DNA of 64,000 bases from Desulfovibrio psychrotolerans (lineage in GTDB: Bacteria > Desulfobacterota > Desulfovibrionia > Desulfovibrionales > Desulfovibrionaceae), in assembly GCF_013340305.1 (NCBI RefSeq), contig NZ_BLVP01000002.1, forward strand, positions 186,001 through 250,000. Reading direction: 5' to 3'. The notes under the pieces are model-generated. The model was given only the letters and a program-made list of their open reading frames with translations, was not told where the DNA came from and searched no databases. Position 1 is the stretch's first letter. Every line of letters begins with the position of its first letter. The position numbers were made by a program, and so were the translations under genes. Shown here piece after piece: positions 26,773 to 36,727 of the stretch.

Positions 26773-29724
26773 CTAGCCGGGTTGCTGCATGCGTTTGGTG
26801 ACGTGGCGGGTGGGCTGTGCCGTTGCGGGGTCTTCCGGCCATGGGTGTTTGGGATAGCGGCCACGCATTTCTGCGCGCACTGCCGGGTAGCCGTTTTTCC
26901 AGAATGAGGCGAGGTCGCGCGTGACCTGCAGCGGGCGGCCTGCGGGGGAAAGCAGGTGCACGGGCAGGGCGTAGCGTCCGCCCGCGATGGTGGGCGTTTG
27001 CTGCGCGCCGAACATTTCCTGCAGTTTGACGGGGAGTACGGGGCCTTGTTGCTGTCCGCCGCCCGTGGTGTAATCGAGCCGGATGCGCGACCCGGACGGC
27101 ACTGTGATGTGGGTGGGAGCTTCTTTGTCCAGACGCTGCGTGGCCTGCCAGCCGAGCAGGGCGGCAAGTGCCGCCGCAAGGTCTATGCTCCTGAACTGGG
27201 AGCGGCGCGTGATGCCGCCGAGAAACGGCCCGAGCCACGCGGGAAGGGTGCGGAGCAGGGCGTCGTCCGAGAGGTCCGGCCACGGGCATTGCGGCATATC
27301 CGGGCATGAAGCTTGCGGTATGTCTGGACATGGGCCTTGCGGCATATCGGGGGACGAGCCTTGCGGCTGTAGAGTACGCAGAAACTGTACCCGTGCACGC
27401 AGGCTGAGGGTTTCTTCCGTCCACGGCAGGCAGTGCAGACCTATGGAGCGGATGCCATCCGTAACCGCGTGCATGATATCCTCTTCCCGCGCGGAGTCGC
27501 TGGGGGCGTCTGCAAGCACAAGCGCGCCCAGCCGGGTCTGCCGCCGTGCCGTGACGGATTCTGTCCGGCTGTCCCACAGGACGAAATCATCATCGGCAAG
27601 GGCGTGCGCGAAGAGGCGTTCTATGTCCTGCTTCGTGATGGGGGCGGCGCTCCATATGCGGGCGCGGGCGGCGTTGCCGTCCAGTTCCGCCACGGCAAGG
27701 AACGGTTCGCGCGCGAGCGGGTCTTCCTGCGGGAGGAAGGCGGTTCTGCCGCCGGAAAGGCGGAATACGCCTGCGCCGCGCTGCTGCCCGATGCGGTCGG
27801 GGTAGGCGAGGGCAAGGCAGATTCCCGTATCTTCCGGTTCTGCAGCCTGCGTAGCTAATTTAGCCAATGGAGTCTGTCCGGCCCGTTCGGCCTGTTCACG
27901 GGAGGGGGCAAGGTGCGATACGGTGCGGGCAATGTGGTGGATGGCAGCCGTCATGCGGTTGGTTGTGCCATGCGGGCCTGCGGGGGCATGGCCCTGCTTT
28001 GTCAGCCGGGAAATATCGCGCGCGTAACGCGCCACGGCGGGGCGAAGGTCTGCACCGGAAGCGCGTTCTCTTTCGGAGAGCAGGGCAGCTACCACGCAGG
28101 CGGTGGCCGCATGGGGATGTTCCGCATTATGGCCGGAAGGCTTCTCCGGCGTGTTTTCCGTATTACGCTCGCTCTCCGGGGATGCGGCCCGGAGTACCAT
28201 ATGCGCCAACCGGGGATGCAGGGGCAGGGCGAGCATGGCCTTGCCGTGCGGGGTGATGCGGTGGGCGGAGTCCAGCGCGCCGAGGCTGTGCAGCAGTTCG
28301 CATGCCTGTGCGAAATTGCCTTGCGGCGGCGGAGTGAGCCACGGCAGGGAGACTGCACCCGCGTATCCCGCCACGCCCCATGCGGCCAGTTCCAGCGCCA
28401 GCGGGGACAGATCGGCCTCTGTGATTTCCGGCGCGGCAAAGGGGCGCATGGAGTGCTCCTCTGCCTGTTCCCATAGCCTGTAGCAGACGCCCGCCTCCAA
28501 CCGACCCGCGCGGCCTGTGCGCTGGGCAGCGGCGGCGAGGGAGACCCGTTCCGTGACCAGCCGGGTCATGCCGCTGTTAGGGTCGAAGCGGGGCAGGCGG
28601 GCGTATCCGGCATCTATGACCACGCGCACGCCTTCTATGGTGAGTGAGGTTTCCGCAATGGATGTGGCCAGTACGACCTTGCGGATGCCGGGGGGCGGCG
28701 GTGTGATGGCGGTGTCCTGTTCGCGCGCGGAAAGGTCGCCGTAGAGCGGGAACAGGCGCACGTCCGGCGGCAGGGAAGGCGCGGTTGCGTTGCCCATTGT
28801 GTTGTCAGTCGAGCCAGTCGGAAGAATCGCCGGGCCACCCGGATGTGCCGAGCCGGCAGCAGATGTCTGACCAGCCGGAGAGGTCAATCCTGTAGCGGCG
28901 CGGGAACCGTAGTCCTGAGGAGCACCCAGCAGTTCCGTCACGGAGCGGATTTCTCCCGCACCGGGCAGGAACACAAGGATGCTGCCCGGTTCCGATGCCA
29001 GCGCGTGACCCACGGCGGCGGCAACGTGGCGTTTGTCTGCCTGTGCGTGCGCGCCGCCCGCAGGAACGGTACCGCGCCGGGGCGGGGGCAGGTGGCGCAC
29101 GGTGACAGGAAAGGCGCGCCCCTCACAGGAGATGACGGGGCAGCCGCCCATGAGGGTTGCCACGGGGCGGCAGTCCAGCGTGGCGGACATGACCAGCAGG
29201 CGCAGGTCTTGCCGCAGGGCGGACTGGGCTTCCAGACACAGGGCAAGGCCGAGGTCTGCGTGCAGGCTGCGTTCATGAAATTCATCGAAGATGACCATGC
29301 CGTATCCGGCAAGTTCCGGGTCCGACTGAAGCAGGCGGGTGAGGACACCCTCTGTGACCACCTCTATGCGGGTGGCTGCGCAGACGCGGGTTTCGTGGCG
29401 GATGCGGTAGCCGACCGTGTGTCCCGGTTGTTCTCCCAGCAGGCGCGCCATGTAGCGGGCGGCGGCACGGGCGGCGATGCGGCGCGGTTCCAGCATGAGG
29501 ATGCGCCTGCCGTTCAACCACGGGGCGTGCATGAGCGAGAGCGGCACCAGCGTGGTTTTGCCCGCGCCGGGCGGGGCGTGGAGCAGGGCGTTCGGGGTGG
29601 TGCGCAGGCTTTCGGCCAAGTCTGGGAGGATGCCGGAGACGGGCAGGTCCGGTAGATTCGGCAAACCCGGATGTGGCGGATGCGGAAGCAGGGGAGGTTT
29701 GCTGGTCGGAGGTGCGGGCTTCAT
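26773..29724 (-). CDS. hrpB: ATP-dependent helicase HrpB (DEAH/DExH RNA-helicase type)
   Basis: A 983-aa superfamily 2 helicase. P-loop PPGAGKTT near residue 50, DEFHER as motif II, and the HrpB C-terminal signature ending in KRMQQPG identify the family; the cellular role is poorly known. Family members are usually 800-850 aa. The extra length comes from at least two low-complexity insertions: a Gly/Ser/Ala-rich segment after the nucleotide-binding domain and a Pro/Asp/Cys-rich 8-residue repeat near the C-terminal third. The start is uncertain: ATG 29724 is used, but no ribosome site is visible, and a GTG at 29769 is possible. Confidence 0.85.
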   Translation of the reverse strand: MKPAPPTSKPPLLPHPPHPGLPNLPDLPVSGILPDLAESLRTTPNALLHAPPGAGKTTLVPLSLMHAPWLNGRRILMLEPRRIAARAAARYMARLLGEQPGHTVGYRIRHETRVCAATRIEVVTEGVLTRLLQSDPELAGYGMVIFDEFHERSLHADLGLALCLEAQSALRQDLRLLVMSATLDCRPVATLMGGCPVISCEGRAFPVTVRHLPPPRRGTVPAGGAHAQADKRHVAAAVGHALASEPGSILVFLPGAGEIRSVTELLGAPQDYGSRAATGLTSPAGQTSAAGSAHPGGPAILPTGSTDNTMGNATAPSLPPDVRLFPLYGDLSAREQDTAITPPPPGIRKVVLATSIAETSLTIEGVRVVIDAGYARLPRFDPNSGMTRLVTERVSLAAAAQRTGRAGRLEAGVCYRLWEQAEEHSMRPFAAPEITEADLSPLALELAAWGVAGYAGAVSLPWLTPPPQGNFAQACELLHSLGALDSAHRITPHGKAMLALPLHPRLAHMVLRAASPESERNTENTPEKPSGHNAEHPHAATACVVAALLSERERASGADLRPAVARYARDISRLTKQGHAPAGPHGTTNRMTAAIHHIARTVSHLAPSREQAERAGQTPLAKLATQAAEPEDTGICLALAYPDRIGQQRGAGVFRLSGGRTAFLPQEDPLAREPFLAVAELDGNAARARIWSAAPITKQDIERLFAHALADDDFVLWDSRTESVTARRQTRLGALVLADAPSDSAREEDIMHAVTDGIRSIGLHCLPWTEETLSLRARVQFLRTLQPQGSSPDMPQGPCPDIPQASCPDMPQCPWPDLSDDALLRTLPAWLGPFLGGITRRSQFRSIDLAAALAALLGWQATQRLDKEAPTHITVPSGSRIRLDYTTGGGQQQGPVLPVKLQEMFGAQQTPTIAGGRYALPVHLLSPAGRPLQVTRDLASFWKNGYPAVRAEMRGRYPKHPWPEDPATAQPTRHVTKRMQQPG
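27277..27372. repeat. Four 24-bp tandem repeats inside hrpB
   Basis: Four imperfect 24-bp units encode an 8-residue repeat: PQGSSPDM, PQGPCPDI, PQASCPDM, PQCPWPDL. They are in frame and lie in an apparent linker. Confidence 0.75.
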
Positions 29725-29944
29725 GGCGATGGGTGGTTGCTGATTGGGACGTGAAGTCCGGGAAGGCACGTATACCGCATACCACTCCGGCTGGAAAGGG
29801 CTGCGGGACCGGTCCGGTGCGGAACGGTTCGGTCAAAGAGTCTGCTGTCTGTCAGGAATCTGCCCGGAACTTGTTCGGAACTTGTCCGGAACCGGCAAGA
29901 TGCGTGATTGGCACCTGCACGACAGCTGGCAGCCCGCCTGCTTT

Positions 29945-30724
29945 TCAGCGTATGTACCGCCGGATTATGGATTCCACCTCTCCACGCTCGCGCAGCACGT
30001 CAAGCGCGTTCTGAAAGTCGCGGATTATGGCGTCCGGCGTGCTGATGTTGAAGGCGAAATAGAGTTCGGAACTTTCCAGCGTGAAGATGGTTTCGAAATC
30101 GTCCGGGTCGTAACCCGCCTCGCCTATGAAGTAGCGTGCCACAGATTCTTCATACGCCCATGCGTCCACCCGCCGTTTGTTCAGCATTTCTATGATGCTG
30201 CTGGCGTAGGGGTTTGTGGCGATGCGTTTTTCGGGGTATCCTGCATTGATGAGCAGGGAATGTCCTATATCATCGTGCAGCGCGGCAATGGTGTGTGCCT
30301 TGAGTGCCTGCGCATCTGGCACCTGCATGTTGCGGTCTTTGCGGGCAATGACCGCAATGGTGGTGGGCATGACCGGTCCCGCCCATTTGAAGAGATTTTC
30401 GCGGAACCCGCTCCGTGTCATGACAAAGAGGCAGGAGTCCGGCACATGCAGTGCCGTTTTGTAGGCGCGCGCCCACGGAAGATGGCGGACGTTGTTTACA
30501 GAGACGGTGGCGTTCAGTTCTTTGAAGACCAGATCAAGAAGTTCTACGGAAATTCCTTTGAGTGTTCCGTTGTGCATGTAGTTGAACGGAGGATATTGTT
30601 CCGTCATGAAGTCTATATCATTAATGCTTGCAGCGGGAATGGCATGTCCCTGTGCCGGACCGAGAACGGACAGGCAAAGCAGCATGGCCGCAACGTGCAG
30701 CGTAACGCGGAGTATATATCCCAT
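29945..30724 (-). CDS. Periplasmic substrate-binding protein (SBP family 3-like)
   Basis: A 259-aa exported protein with a signal peptide (about 1-26) and the layout of family 3 amino-acid-binding proteins. Typical elements are FMTEQYPPFNYMHNG at the first lobe, LKGISVELLDLVFKEL, and a C-terminal helix ending VESIIRRYIR. No ABC permease or ATPase genes are adjacent, so it may be an orphan binding protein or a sensor-like protein. ATG 30724 has AGGAG 6 nt upstream. It is divergent from fhs. Confidence 0.82.
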   Translation of the reverse strand: MGYILRVTLHVAAMLLCLSVLGPAQGHAIPAASINDIDFMTEQYPPFNYMHNGTLKGISVELLDLVFKELNATVSVNNVRHLPWARAYKTALHVPDSCLFVMTRSGFRENLFKWAGPVMPTTIAVIARKDRNMQVPDAQALKAHTIAALHDDIGHSLLINAGYPEKRIATNPYASSIIEMLNKRRVDAWAYEESVARYFIGEAGYDPDDFETIFTLESSELYFAFNISTPDAIIRDFQNALDVLRERGEVESIIRRYIR

Positions 30725-30885
30725 GCAGGTCTCCTGAGAAGAAATATGCGTTCAGTATACGGGAAACATCATGGATGCTGCAAGCCTGAGGGCGCAGAAT
30801 ATAATCGCTGTGGTATGTGGAGAAGGTACTGAGAGGCGGGGTGATGCTCCTCAGTGATTATATTGCGCAAAAAATGATGCTAAAG

Positions 30886-30915
30886 TTGACGAAATGAGCA
30901 TTTTTGAAGTATGAA
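30886..30915 (+). promoter_or_regulatory. Predicted promoter of fhs
   Basis: TTGACG (30886-30891), an 18-nt spacer, then TATGAA (30910-30915), about 70 bp upstream of the fhs ATG. Prediction only. Confidence 0.4.
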
Positions 30916-30985
30916 TTGTATGCGGGCACCACTATGTGTGGCGCGCCCGCGTTGCCCTGATCATGTCTTGCCAAGGAGCGAGCCT

Positions 30986-32785
30986 ATGTTGCTGGATACC
31001 GCCGGAATGAAATCGCTGGACCCCAAGGAGCACCCGGACTGGGAAATAGCGCAGGATGCGGAAAGCCGCATGAAGACCATCTACCGTCTGGGTGACGAGA
31101 TGGGGCTGGAGGAGCGCGAGTTGCTTCCCTTCGGGCACTATATGGGCAAGATAGACTACCGGGCGGTGCTGCGGCGGCTGGCAGGAAAGCCCAACGGCAA
31201 GTATGTGGATGTGACCGCCATAACGCCCACCCCTTTGGGCGAGGGCAAGTCCACCACGACCATCGGGTTGGTGCAGGGGTTGGGGCGCAGGGGGAAGCGG
31301 GCTTCCGCAGCCATCCGCCAGCCATCCGGCGGGCCGACCATGGGGGTGAAGGGGTCTGCCGCCGGGGGCGGGCGGTCGCAGTGCATTCCGCTTACGCCGT
31401 TTTCGTTGGGGTTTACCGGCGACATAAACGCCATAATGAATGCCCACAATCTTGCCATGGTGGCGCTTACCGCGCGCATGCAGCATGAGCGCAACTACTC
31501 GGACGACAAGCTGGACCAGCTTTCCGGTCTGCGGCGGCTGAACGTGGACCCCACGCGCGTGGAGATGGGGTGGGTCATTGACTACTGCGCGCAGGCGCTG
31601 CGTAATATCATTATAGGCATAGACGGGGTGAACGGGGCCAATGACGGATTCATGATGCGGTCCAAGTTCGATATCGCTGTTTCCTCGGAACTTATGGCCA
31701 TTCTTTCCGTTGCCAAGGACCTGAAAGACCTGCGCGAGCGCATGGGCAAAGTGATCATCTGCTACGACAAGTTCGGCAAGCCGCTTACCACCCGTGATTT
31801 TGAGGTGGACGGTGCCATGACGGCGTGGCTGGTGGATGCCGTGAACCCCAATCTTATCCAGACGCTGGAAGGGCAGCCCGTTATTGTGCATGCGGGGCCT
31901 TTTGCCAACATTGCCATAGGGCAGAGTTCCATCATAGCCGATCAGGTGGGGCTGAAGCTCTCTGAGTATCATGTGACGGAGTCGGGGTTCGGGGCGGATA
32001 TTGGGTATGAGAAATTCTGGAATCTGAAGTGCCATTACAGCGGGCTTACGCCGGACGCCGCCGTGGTGGTGACCACGGTGCGGGCGTTGAAATGCCACGG
32101 GGGCGCGCCCGTGCCCACACCGGGAAAGAAGCTGCCGCAGGCGTATGCCGAGGAGAATGTGGAGTGGGTGGAAAAGGGCTGCGCCAACCTTTTGCACCAT
32201 GTGCATATTGTGAAGCAGAGCGGGGTTTCCCCTGTGGTGTGCATAAACGCCTTTGTGACGGACACCCGGGCGGAGATAGCCAAGGTGCGCGAACTGTGCG
32301 AGGCTGCCGGGGCCAGAGTTGCCGTTTCGCGGCATTGGGAACTGGGTGGCGAGGGGGCTCTGGAGCTTGCCGATGCCGTGATGGACGCCTGCAACGACGA
32401 AACCGTGTTCACACCCCTGTATGACTGGTCCATGCCCATGCGCCGCCGCATAGAGACGGTGGCGACCAAGGTGTACGGCGCGGAGGGCGTGGATTATTCG
32501 TTTGAAGCCAAGGCGCGGCTGGAAGCCATTGAAAAGGATACGGAGCTTTCGCGGCTGGGACTGTGCATGGTAAAGACGCATCTCTCCCTTTCCGATGACC
32601 CTGCGCGCAAGGGGGTACCCACCGGGTGGCGGCTGAAGGTGCGTGATGTGCTCACCTTCGGCGGGGCAGGATTTATTGTGCCGGTGGCGGGGTCTATCTC
32701 GCTTATGCCGGGCACGGGGTCCAATCCTTCGTTCCGCCGCATTGACGTGGATACGGAAACCGGCCGGGTGAAGGGGCTGTTCTGA
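30986..32785 (+). CDS. fhs: Formate-tetrahydrofolate ligase
   Basis: A 599-aa cytoplasmic enzyme converting formate, ATP and tetrahydrofolate to 10-formyl-THF. The ATP-binding loop [14 protein letters not shown] and the strongly conserved [12 protein letters not shown] and GFTGDINA segments are present. ATG 30986 follows AAGGAG at 30973-30978; the open frame extends upstream to 30911 without a ribosome site. Next comes folD, then a formate dehydrogenase, so this is a formate/one-carbon locus of Wood-Ljungdahl methyl-branch type. Confidence 0.97.
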   Translation: MLLDTAGMKSLDPKEHPDWEIAQDAESRMKTIYRLGDEMGLEERELLPFGHYMGKIDYRAVLRRLAGKPNGKYVDVTAITPTPLGEGKSTTTIGLVQGLGRRGKRASAAIRQPSGGPTMGVKGSAAGGGRSQCIPLTPFSLGFTGDINAIMNAHNLAMVALTARMQHERNYSDDKLDQLSGLRRLNVDPTRVEMGWVIDYCAQALRNIIIGIDGVNGANDGFMMRSKFDIAVSSELMAILSVAKDLKDLRERMGKVIICYDKFGKPLTTRDFEVDGAMTAWLVDAVNPNLIQTLEGQPVIVHAGPFANIAIGQSSIIADQVGLKLSEYHVTESGFGADIGYEKFWNLKCHYSGLTPDAAVVVTTVRALKCHGGAPVPTPGKKLPQAYAEENVEWVEKGCANLLHHVHIVKQSGVSPVVCINAFVTDTRAEIAKVRELCEAAGARVAVSRHWELGGEGALELADAVMDACNDETVFTPLYDWSMPMRRRIETVATKVYGAEGVDYSFEAKARLEAIEKDTELSRLGLCMVKTHLSLSDDPARKGVPTGWRLKVRDVLTFGGAGFIVPVAGSISLMPGTGSNPSFRRIDVDTETGRVKGLF

Positions 32786-32868
32786 TGCGGATTGCGGGTT
32801 GACAGCGTGCCGTGTCTGGGCAATACCGGGCGCGGCGTGTCCTTTCATCCCAGCCACAGGAGACGGAA

Positions 32869-33786
32869 ATGAGTGCGGAAATAATCAGCGGAACCCAAAT
32901 GCGCGCCGCCATACTTGAGGAGCTTGCCCGCGAGGTGAACATGATGCGGGAGAAGCACGGCAAGGTGCCGGGATTGGTGACTATTCTTGTGGGTGAAAAC
33001 CCCGCCTCCGTAAGCTACGTCAGCCTGAAGGTGAAGACAGCCGTTTCGCTGGGATTCCATGAAGTGCAGGACAACCAGCCGGAGTCCATTACGGAAGAAG
33101 CCCTGCTCGACCTCATTGACCAGTATAATCAGGACCCGGACATTCACGGTATTCTGGTGCAACTGCCGCTGCCCAGGCATATCAGCGAGGAGCGCGTTAT
33201 CCACGCCATTGACCCCGAGAAGGATGTGGACGGGTTTCATCCTGTCAATCTGGGGCGCATGGTGCTGGGCGACCGCCGATGCTGCTTTTTGCCCTGCACC
33301 CCCGCAGGGATACAGGAAATGATTGTCCGTTCCGGCACGCCCACCAGCGGGGCGGAAGTGGTGGTTGTGGGGCGTTCTAACATTGTGGGCAAGCCCATTG
33401 CCATTATGATGGGACAGAAGGGCGAAGGGGCGGACAGTACCGTGACCATGGTGCACACCCGTACCCGCGACCTTGCGGCGCACTGTCGCCGGGCGGATAT
33501 TCTTATCGTTGCGGCAGGCGTGCCCGGTCTGGTGAAGCCCGACTGGATTAAGCCCGGTGCCACGGTTATAGATGTTGGCGTGAACCGCGTGGGGACTGCC
33601 GCATCCGGCAAGGCCATTCTGAGCGGCGATGTGGACTTTGAAGCTGCCAGCAAGGTGGCGGGTAAGATTACGCCTGTTCCCGGCGGCGTGGGACCCATGA
33701 CCATTGCCATGCTGATGAAGAACACCGTGAAAGCCGCGTGGATGCAACTGGAAAACAGGCCCGACTGCACGCATATCTGCCGCTAG
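32869..33786 (+). CDS. folD: Bifunctional methylene-THF dehydrogenase/methenyl-THF cyclohydrolase
   Basis: A 305-aa enzyme interconverting 10-formyl-, methenyl- and methylene-THF with NAD(P). The motifs YVSLKVKTAVSLGF (catalytic Tyr/Lys), VQLPLPRHI and the C-terminal TPVPGGVGPMT are diagnostic. ATG 32869 is preceded by AGGAGA. It is 83 bp downstream of fhs and acts on the product of that enzyme. A GC-rich hairpin follows. Confidence 0.96.
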   Translation: MSAEIISGTQMRAAILEELAREVNMMREKHGKVPGLVTILVGENPASVSYVSLKVKTAVSLGFHEVQDNQPESITEEALLDLIDQYNQDPDIHGILVQLPLPRHISEERVIHAIDPEKDVDGFHPVNLGRMVLGDRRCCFLPCTPAGIQEMIVRSGTPTSGAEVVVVGRSNIVGKPIAIMMGQKGEGADSTVTMVHTRTRDLAAHCRRADILIVAAGVPGLVKPDWIKPGATVIDVGVNRVGTAASGKAILSGDVDFEAASKVAGKITPVPGGVGPMTIAMLMKNTVKAAWMQLENRPDCTHICR

Positions 33787-33795
33787 GTACTTTTC

Positions 33796-33822
33796 GCGCC
33801 GCCCGCTTCTTACGGGCGGCGC
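33796..33822 (+). terminator. Hairpin after folD (terminator or attenuator)
   Basis: A perfect 10-bp GC stem (33796-33805 with 33813-33822, 7-nt loop) without a good T-tract, located 20 bp before the start of the formate dehydrogenase small subunit gene. It may allow partial read-through. Confidence 0.5.
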
Positions 33823-33841
33823 AACTGTTTGGGAGCCTTTC

Positions 33842-34603
33842 ATGAGCCGTTCTGATTCTTCCGGTCCCAAAAAGTCCGGGTCCAAAAAGTTTGAGCCTAG
33901 AACATTCGATACGGACACGTCCGGTCGAGATTTGCCCAGACCGGATGCGTCGGGTCCGAATTTGCTTGGACCGGACACGACCGGCACTGCCATATCGGAC
34001 GCCGGACCGCTGTGCCCGGACGCATCGGGTGCGGACATATTCCCCGCAGGCAACAGCCCGCATGCCACAGGCGGCGCACACGCCGGATGCCGCGGGGATT
34101 CCTGCTGCTGCGGTGAGGAGGCGGGCAGCTCCCGGCACGCTGTAACCCCGGAACAGTGGGCCGCCGTGGACGCAGTGATTGCGCGCCACAGGCATGTGCC
34201 CGGTTCGCTGATCACCGTGCTGCGCGAGGCGCAGGAGGTGGTGGGGTATTTTCCGACCCCGCTGCTGGACCGCATTGCCGAAGGGATGAATATTCCCGGC
34301 AGCGACGTGTTCGGCGTGGTTTCCTTTTATTCCCTTTTTTCGCTGGAGCCGCGCGGGAGGCATTCCATAAAGGCATGCACGGGCACTGCCTGTTATGTGA
34401 AGGGCATCCGCGAAGTCATAAGCCGCATTGCGGGAGAATACGGCATTCGTGAAGGGCAGACCACGCAGGACGGGCGGTTTGACCTTGAAGGGGTTCGGTG
34501 TCTCGGTGCCTGCGGACTTGCTCCGGTGATGGTTGTGGGCGGCGACACCCACGGGGCCGTTTCTGCGGATACTGTGCTGGAACTGTTGAAGAAGTACGCC
34601 TAG
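33842..34603 (+). CDS. NuoE/HydC-like [2Fe-2S] subunit of the formate dehydrogenase complex
   Basis: A 253-aa thioredoxin-like [2Fe-2S] protein. The NuoE domain occupies about residues 100-253, with cluster ligands in CTGTAC and CLGACGLAP. It normally passes electrons between NADH-binding NuoF-type subunits and their partners. The first 100 residues are an unusual low-complexity extension, Ser/Gly/Asp/Pro-rich with repeating Asp-x-SG-like units, followed by a Cys cluster (CRGDSCCCGEE). It is first of three genes leading to nuoF-like and fdhA genes. Confidence 0.87.
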   Translation: MSRSDSSGPKKSGSKKFEPRTFDTDTSGRDLPRPDASGPNLLGPDTTGTAISDAGPLCPDASGADIFPAGNSPHATGGAHAGCRGDSCCCGEEAGSSRHAVTPEQWAAVDAVIARHRHVPGSLITVLREAQEVVGYFPTPLLDRIAEGMNIPGSDVFGVVSFYSLFSLEPRGRHSIKACTGTACYVKGIREVISRIAGEYGIREGQTTQDGRFDLEGVRCLGACGLAPVMVVGGDTHGAVSADTVLELLKKYA

Positions 34604-34799
34604 AGTTATCCGATGACACAGGATGGTATGCCGGGGTGCGGCACACTGCACGGAACAGCGTATGGCTGTGCGCGCGGCGCAGGGAGGCTGATGCTCTTGC
34701 ATCTGTTGCCCTTGCGCCTGCCACATCTGGGTTTGTTACCTGCCGGAGCCATTGAGCTGCCCGCGGGCACGGCAACCGCTTGAGAACGAAGGAGCCGCC

Positions 34800-36710
34800 A
34801 TGAATGACCACCGCCCGCCGGAAGCACCCGGCTGCACCACCCCCACGGATATGCCGCCCGGAACGGGCTGTCTGTCGGTGGACGATCTGCATGTGCTGCG
34901 TGCGGCGTATGAAGCGCGGCTGAACGCCCCCGGCGTGCGGCATGTGTTCATCTGCGGCGGCACCGGGTGCCATGCCACGGGCAGCATTGCTGTGAAGGAG
35001 CGTCTGGTGGCGGAGATTGCCGCCCGTGGTCTGCAGGAGCGGGTGCGTGTGGTGGAGACGGGCTGCAACGGATTCTGCGCCTTGGGCCCGTTGCTGCTGG
35101 TGCATCCGGACAACGTGTTTTACCAGAAGCTCGGCGCGGATGACATGCCGGAACTGGTGGAAGAGCAGCTTGTGCACGGGCGGCAGGTGGAGCGGCTGCT
35201 CTACCGCGACCCGCAAAGCCGCACCCCCATACCGCTTTTTGCCGATATTCCCTTCTTTGCCCGCCAGATGCCGTGGACCCTGCGCAACAAAGGCCTGATC
35301 AATCCGGAATCCATTGAAGACGCCATCGGGCGGGGCGGGTATCTGGGCACTGCCAAGGCACTGCTGGACATGACCCCGCAGGATATTGTGGAGCAGATGA
35401 AGATTTCCGGGCTGCGCGGGCGGGGCGGAGCGGGATTTCCCACAGGCATGAAATGGGAATTTGCCATGCGCAGCCCCGGCGGGGTGAAGTATGTGCTGTG
35501 CAACGCGGACGAGGGCGACCCCGGCGCGTTCATGGACCGTTCCATTCTGGAGGCGGACCCGCACGCCGTGCTGGAAGGCATGATTATCGCCGCGCGCGCC
35601 ATTAACGCCCACAGGGGATACATTTACTGCCGCTCGGAATATCCGCTGGCGGTGCGCCGCGTGCAGATGGCCATTGAGCAGGCACGGGCACGCGGATTGC
35701 TGGGCGGGAATATTCTCGGTTCCGGGTTTGCGTTTGACGTGGACATCTATCAGGGAGCGGGGGCCTTCGTCTGCGGCGAGGAGACCGCCCTTATGCGGTC
35801 CATTGAAGGCAGGCGGGGTATGCCGCGTCCGCGTCCGCCCTTTCCCGCCCACAGGGGGCTGTGGGAGAAGCCAACCATTCTGAACAATGTGGAAACCCTT
35901 GCCAACGTGGCGCAGATAATGCTGAACGGCGGCGCGTGGTATGCCTCGGTGGGCACGGAGCGCAGCAAGGGGACCAAGGTGTTCGCGCTCTCCGGCGATG
36001 TGTGCAACATAGGACTGGTGGAGGTGCCCATGGGCACGCCGCTGCGCACCATCGTGTACGACATAGGCGGCGGTATTCCGGGAAAGCGCAGGCTGAAGGC
36101 CGTTCAGTTGGGCGGGCCTTCCGGCGGATGTATTCCGGAATCGCAGCTGGATGTGGTGGTGGATTACGAGGAAATTGCCAAGGTGGGAGCCATTATGGGG
36201 TCCGGCGGCGCCATTGTGATGGACGACCGCACCTGCATGGTGGATATGGCGCGCTTCTTTCTTGAGTTCATACAGGATGAAAGCTGCGGCAAGTGTACTC
36301 CGTGCAGGGAGGGCACACGCCGTATGCTGGAGATTCTGGAGAATATCTGCGCGGGGAGGGGGCGCTCCGGTGATGTGGAATTGCTGGAAGAGCTTGCCGC
36401 CGTGATAACGGATTCCGCCCTGTGCGGGCTGGGGCAGACGGCGGGCAACCCCGTGCTTTCCGCCCTGCGGTATTTCAGGGATGAGTTCGAGGCCCACATT
36501 GAACACCGGACCTGCCCGGCGAGGCGGTGTGCCGCGCTGCTGGATTTTGCGGTGGACCCCGGACGGTGCAAACGGTGCGGCAAGTGTTTTCATACCTGCC
36601 CCGCAAACGCCGTGCGCTGGAAGAAGAAAGAGGTGGCCACCATTGACCGCGACCTGTGTGTGCGGTGCATGAGCTGCTACGGCGCCTGCGCCTTTGACGC
36701 CATTGACTGA
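34800..36710 (+). CDS. NuoF/HydB-like NAD-binding flavoprotein subunit with extra ferredoxin domains
   Basis: A 636-aa subunit with an N-terminal thioredoxin-like [2Fe-2S] domain (about residues 40-125; CGGTGCHATG and TGCNGFC). The central FMN/NADH domain has GLRGRGGAGFPTG and NADEGDPGAFMDR. The N3-type cluster motif is ESCGKCTPCREG, and a C-terminal 2[4Fe-4S] domain follows (CKRCGKCFHTC and CVRCMSCYGAC). This is the HydB/HylB layout seen in NAD-linked and electron-bifurcating hydrogenases and formate dehydrogenases. ATG 34800 has AAGGAG upstream. It probably exchanges electrons between FdhA and NAD+, possibly with ferredoxin. Confidence 0.92.
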   Translation: MNDHRPPEAPGCTTPTDMPPGTGCLSVDDLHVLRAAYEARLNAPGVRHVFICGGTGCHATGSIAVKERLVAEIAARGLQERVRVVETGCNGFCALGPLLLVHPDNVFYQKLGADDMPELVEEQLVHGRQVERLLYRDPQSRTPIPLFADIPFFARQMPWTLRNKGLINPESIEDAIGRGGYLGTAKALLDMTPQDIVEQMKISGLRGRGGAGFPTGMKWEFAMRSPGGVKYVLCNADEGDPGAFMDRSILEADPHAVLEGMIIAARAINAHRGYIYCRSEYPLAVRRVQMAIEQARARGLLGGNILGSGFAFDVDIYQGAGAFVCGEETALMRSIEGRRGMPRPRPPFPAHRGLWEKPTILNNVETLANVAQIMLNGGAWYASVGTERSKGTKVFALSGDVCNIGLVEVPMGTPLRTIVYDIGGGIPGKRRLKAVQLGGPSGGCIPESQLDVVVDYEEIAKVGAIMGSGGAIVMDDRTCMVDMARFFLEFIQDESCGKCTPCREGTRRMLEILENICAGRGRSGDVELLEELAAVITDSALCGLGQTAGNPVLSALRYFRDEFEAHIEHRTCPARRCAALLDFAVDPGRCKRCGKCFHTCPANAVRWKKKEVATIDRDLCVRCMSCYGACAFDAID

Positions 36711-36727
36711 ACGGGAGAGCGAGCCGG

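Noticed and set aside
30932-32857. 641-aa minus-strand open frame opposite fhs
   Set aside because: Antisense shadow created by G+C-rich third positions of a certain gene; His/Arg/Pro-rich with no domain.
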